Origin: Bacteroidota bacterium
GTDB lineage: Bacteria > Bacteroidota > Bacteroidia > Bacteroidales > CAIXZF01
Assembly: GCA_022709385.1 (NCBI GenBank)
Contig: JAKLIX010000012.1
Coordinates: forward strand, 89,860 to 153,859
Reading direction: 5' to 3'
Length of the DNA stretch: 64,000 bases
In this document: positions 63,619-64,000 of the stretch, piece after piece
How the letters are laid out: the number at the start of each line of letters is the position of its first letter
Position numbering within the stretch: the first letter of the stretch is position 1
Notes under the pieces: model-generated
What the model was told of the DNA's origin: nothing
Database searches by the model: none
What the model saw: the letters and a program-made list of their open reading frames with translations, nothing else
Made by a program: the position numbers and the translations under genes

Positions 63619-63799
63619 TCGCCTGAGCACGAGATTGAAACGATGCCAGAAATATTCTATGCCAGGGTCCTTTGTTTCTGGTGAATGGACTTGCTCCGCG
63701 ATTATGATCAGCCAGTCTTTTATCCGGATCAGAGGTTTGTCCGATGTAAATCATACCATTCGTTTCCGACTCAAGAATATAAACATAGAATTGTTTCAT
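63533..63799 (-). CDS. Small GIY-YIG nuclease-family protein
   Basis: 88 aa from the ATG at 63799. FYVYILESETNGMIYIGQTS carries the GIY-YIG pair (here VYI and YIG), with Arg in RLADHN and Glu in AIHLEKTLK of the catalytic set. The single domain is about the size of UPF0213-type proteins. The last four codons and stop (CAA TCA GTT GGC TAG) fall within the D-loop sequence of the tRNA remnant. It could be a homing-like nuclease, a DNA-repair type or inactive; the repeat context favours a mobile role. Confidence 0.85.
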   Translation of the reverse strand: MKQFYVYILESETNGMIYIGQTSDPDKRLADHNRGASPFTRNKGPWHRIFLASFQSRAQAIHLEKTLKAWKSPKKVRAWINTQVQSVG

Positions 63800-63820
63800 G
63801 TCTAATCTCGCTAGAGACAC

Positions 63821-63850
63821 AAAAGGTGACCCTGAAAAGAATCACCTTTT
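63821..63850. terminator. Bidirectional hairpin upstream of the GIY-YIG gene
   Basis: AAAAGGTGA (63821-63829) pairs with TCACCTTTT (63842-63850), loop of 12. On the minus strand it lies after the tRNA-like 3' end and before the nuclease gene; the T-run follows in both directions. Confidence 0.6.
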
Positions 63851-63856
63851 GAAAAA

Positions 63857-63925
63857 TGTCGGGGCGAGAAGACTCGAACTTCCGACCCTCCCGACCCTGT
63901 TGGGTCGGGATACGCTAGCCAACTG
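63857..63925 (-). pseudogene. tRNA remnant (3' portion), degenerate
   Basis: Read on the minus strand it gives a D-loop-like AGTTGGCTAGCG, a GC-rich hairpin (63890-63909: eight pairs and a four-base loop, wrong for an anticodon arm), a standard T-arm (63867-63883, GGAAG-TTCGAGT-CTTCT) and an acceptor 3' strand CGCCCCG then ACA. The matching 5' acceptor strand is absent and the anticodon loop is not seven bases, so it cannot be a working tRNA. A second, shortened copy is at 63492-63543. Confidence 0.6.
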
Positions 63926-64000
63926 ATTGAACTTGAGTATTAATCCAGGCTCTGACCTTTTTTGGACTTTTCCAGGCTTTCAAAGTTTTTTCCAAATGAA
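63874..64000. repeat. 127-base direct repeat, copy 2 (cut by window end)
   Basis: The same sequence as 63492-63618. It is truncated only by the window, so the real repeated unit is longer and probably includes another GIY-YIG gene. Confidence 0.9.
63915..64000 (-). CDS. Second GIY-YIG gene, C-terminal part only
   Basis: Partial. The last 28 codons (ending KSPKKVRAWINTQVQSVG) are identical at the DNA level to the end of the gene at 63533-63799, with stop TAG at 63915-63917. The rest lies beyond the window. Confidence 0.7.
   Translation of the reverse strand, partial: HLEKTLKAWKSPKKVRAWINTQVQSVG

Noticed and set aside
1..64000. CRISPR array, rRNA genes, intact tRNA genes, transposases, exosortase
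   Set aside because: Looked for on both strands; no regularly spaced repeats with unique spacers, no rRNA-like blocks, no complete cloverleaf, and no transposase or exosortase motifs were found.

Overview
The window comes from a member of the Bacteroidota, probably a Bacteroidales-like lineage; it cannot be placed more finely from sequence alone. The evidence is: at least six secreted proteins end in a type IX secretion (T9SS) C-terminal sorting domain; a GldA-type ABC ATPase is present; many start regions carry the Bacteroidota -7 box TAnnTTTG, several with a TTG box about 19 bases upstream; and neighbourhoods such as rsmD-DUF3822, hpt-adk-obg and tgt-LptF/G look typical of the phylum. Coding density is very high and most genes sit in short overlapping operons. 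No rRNA, intact tRNA, CRISPR array or transposase was seen.

Layout. (1) 1-13270, minus strand: twelve tightly overlapping genes for a surface glycan (a membrane PMT-type transferase cut by the window edge, a polyprenyl-phosphate GT2, three GT4-like transferases, one GT61-like protein, two AsnB-type amidotransferases, a methyltransferase, a FemAB/GNAT acyltransferase, a WbqC protein and a PIG-L deacetylase). (2) 13.3-25.7 kb: housekeeping and transport genes (coaD, a TlpA-like thioredoxin, rsmD, DUF3822, mntP, a T9SS subtilisin, a PutP-like symporter, nhaA, a CoA-binding protein, an RluA-type pseudouridine synthase, panB). (3) 25.7-37.2 kb: a secreted HExxH/beta-propeller/beta-barrel protein, then hpt-adk-obg-PAP2, purE, an O-methyltransferase, an M16 peptidase, gldA and metK. 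(4) 37.3-46.4 kb: three T9SS cargo proteins, two of them tandem Omp28-like thioredoxin-fold paralogues, then hutU, a coiled-coil lipoprotein, an ECF sigma factor and a GT2. (5) 46.6-61.6 kb: tgt and an LptF/G permease, a two-gene T9SS operon with a beta-helix protein, a lipoprotein, dnaK, a dockerin-like secreted protein and an uncharacterised secreted protein. (6) 61.6-64.0 kb: an AT-rich accessory tail with a self-contained XRE-ImmA/PIN operon, then a tandem cassette in which small GIY-YIG nuclease genes alternate with remnants of a tRNA gene.

How the genes fit together. The left cluster would build and decorate a lipid-linked or secreted polysaccharide; its amidotransferase, FemAB-like, PIG-L and WbqC set resembles exopolysaccharide and O-antigen tailoring loci. 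The many T9SS cargo proteins imply that the secretion machinery is encoded elsewhere. The most unusual structures are the GIY-YIG/tRNA-remnant tandem cassette at the right edge, a dispersed double-hairpin repeat of about 100 bases near 13.4 and 49.0 kb, and a promoter whose two boxes are both covered by a perfect inverted repeat in front of the XRE-ImmA/PIN operon.
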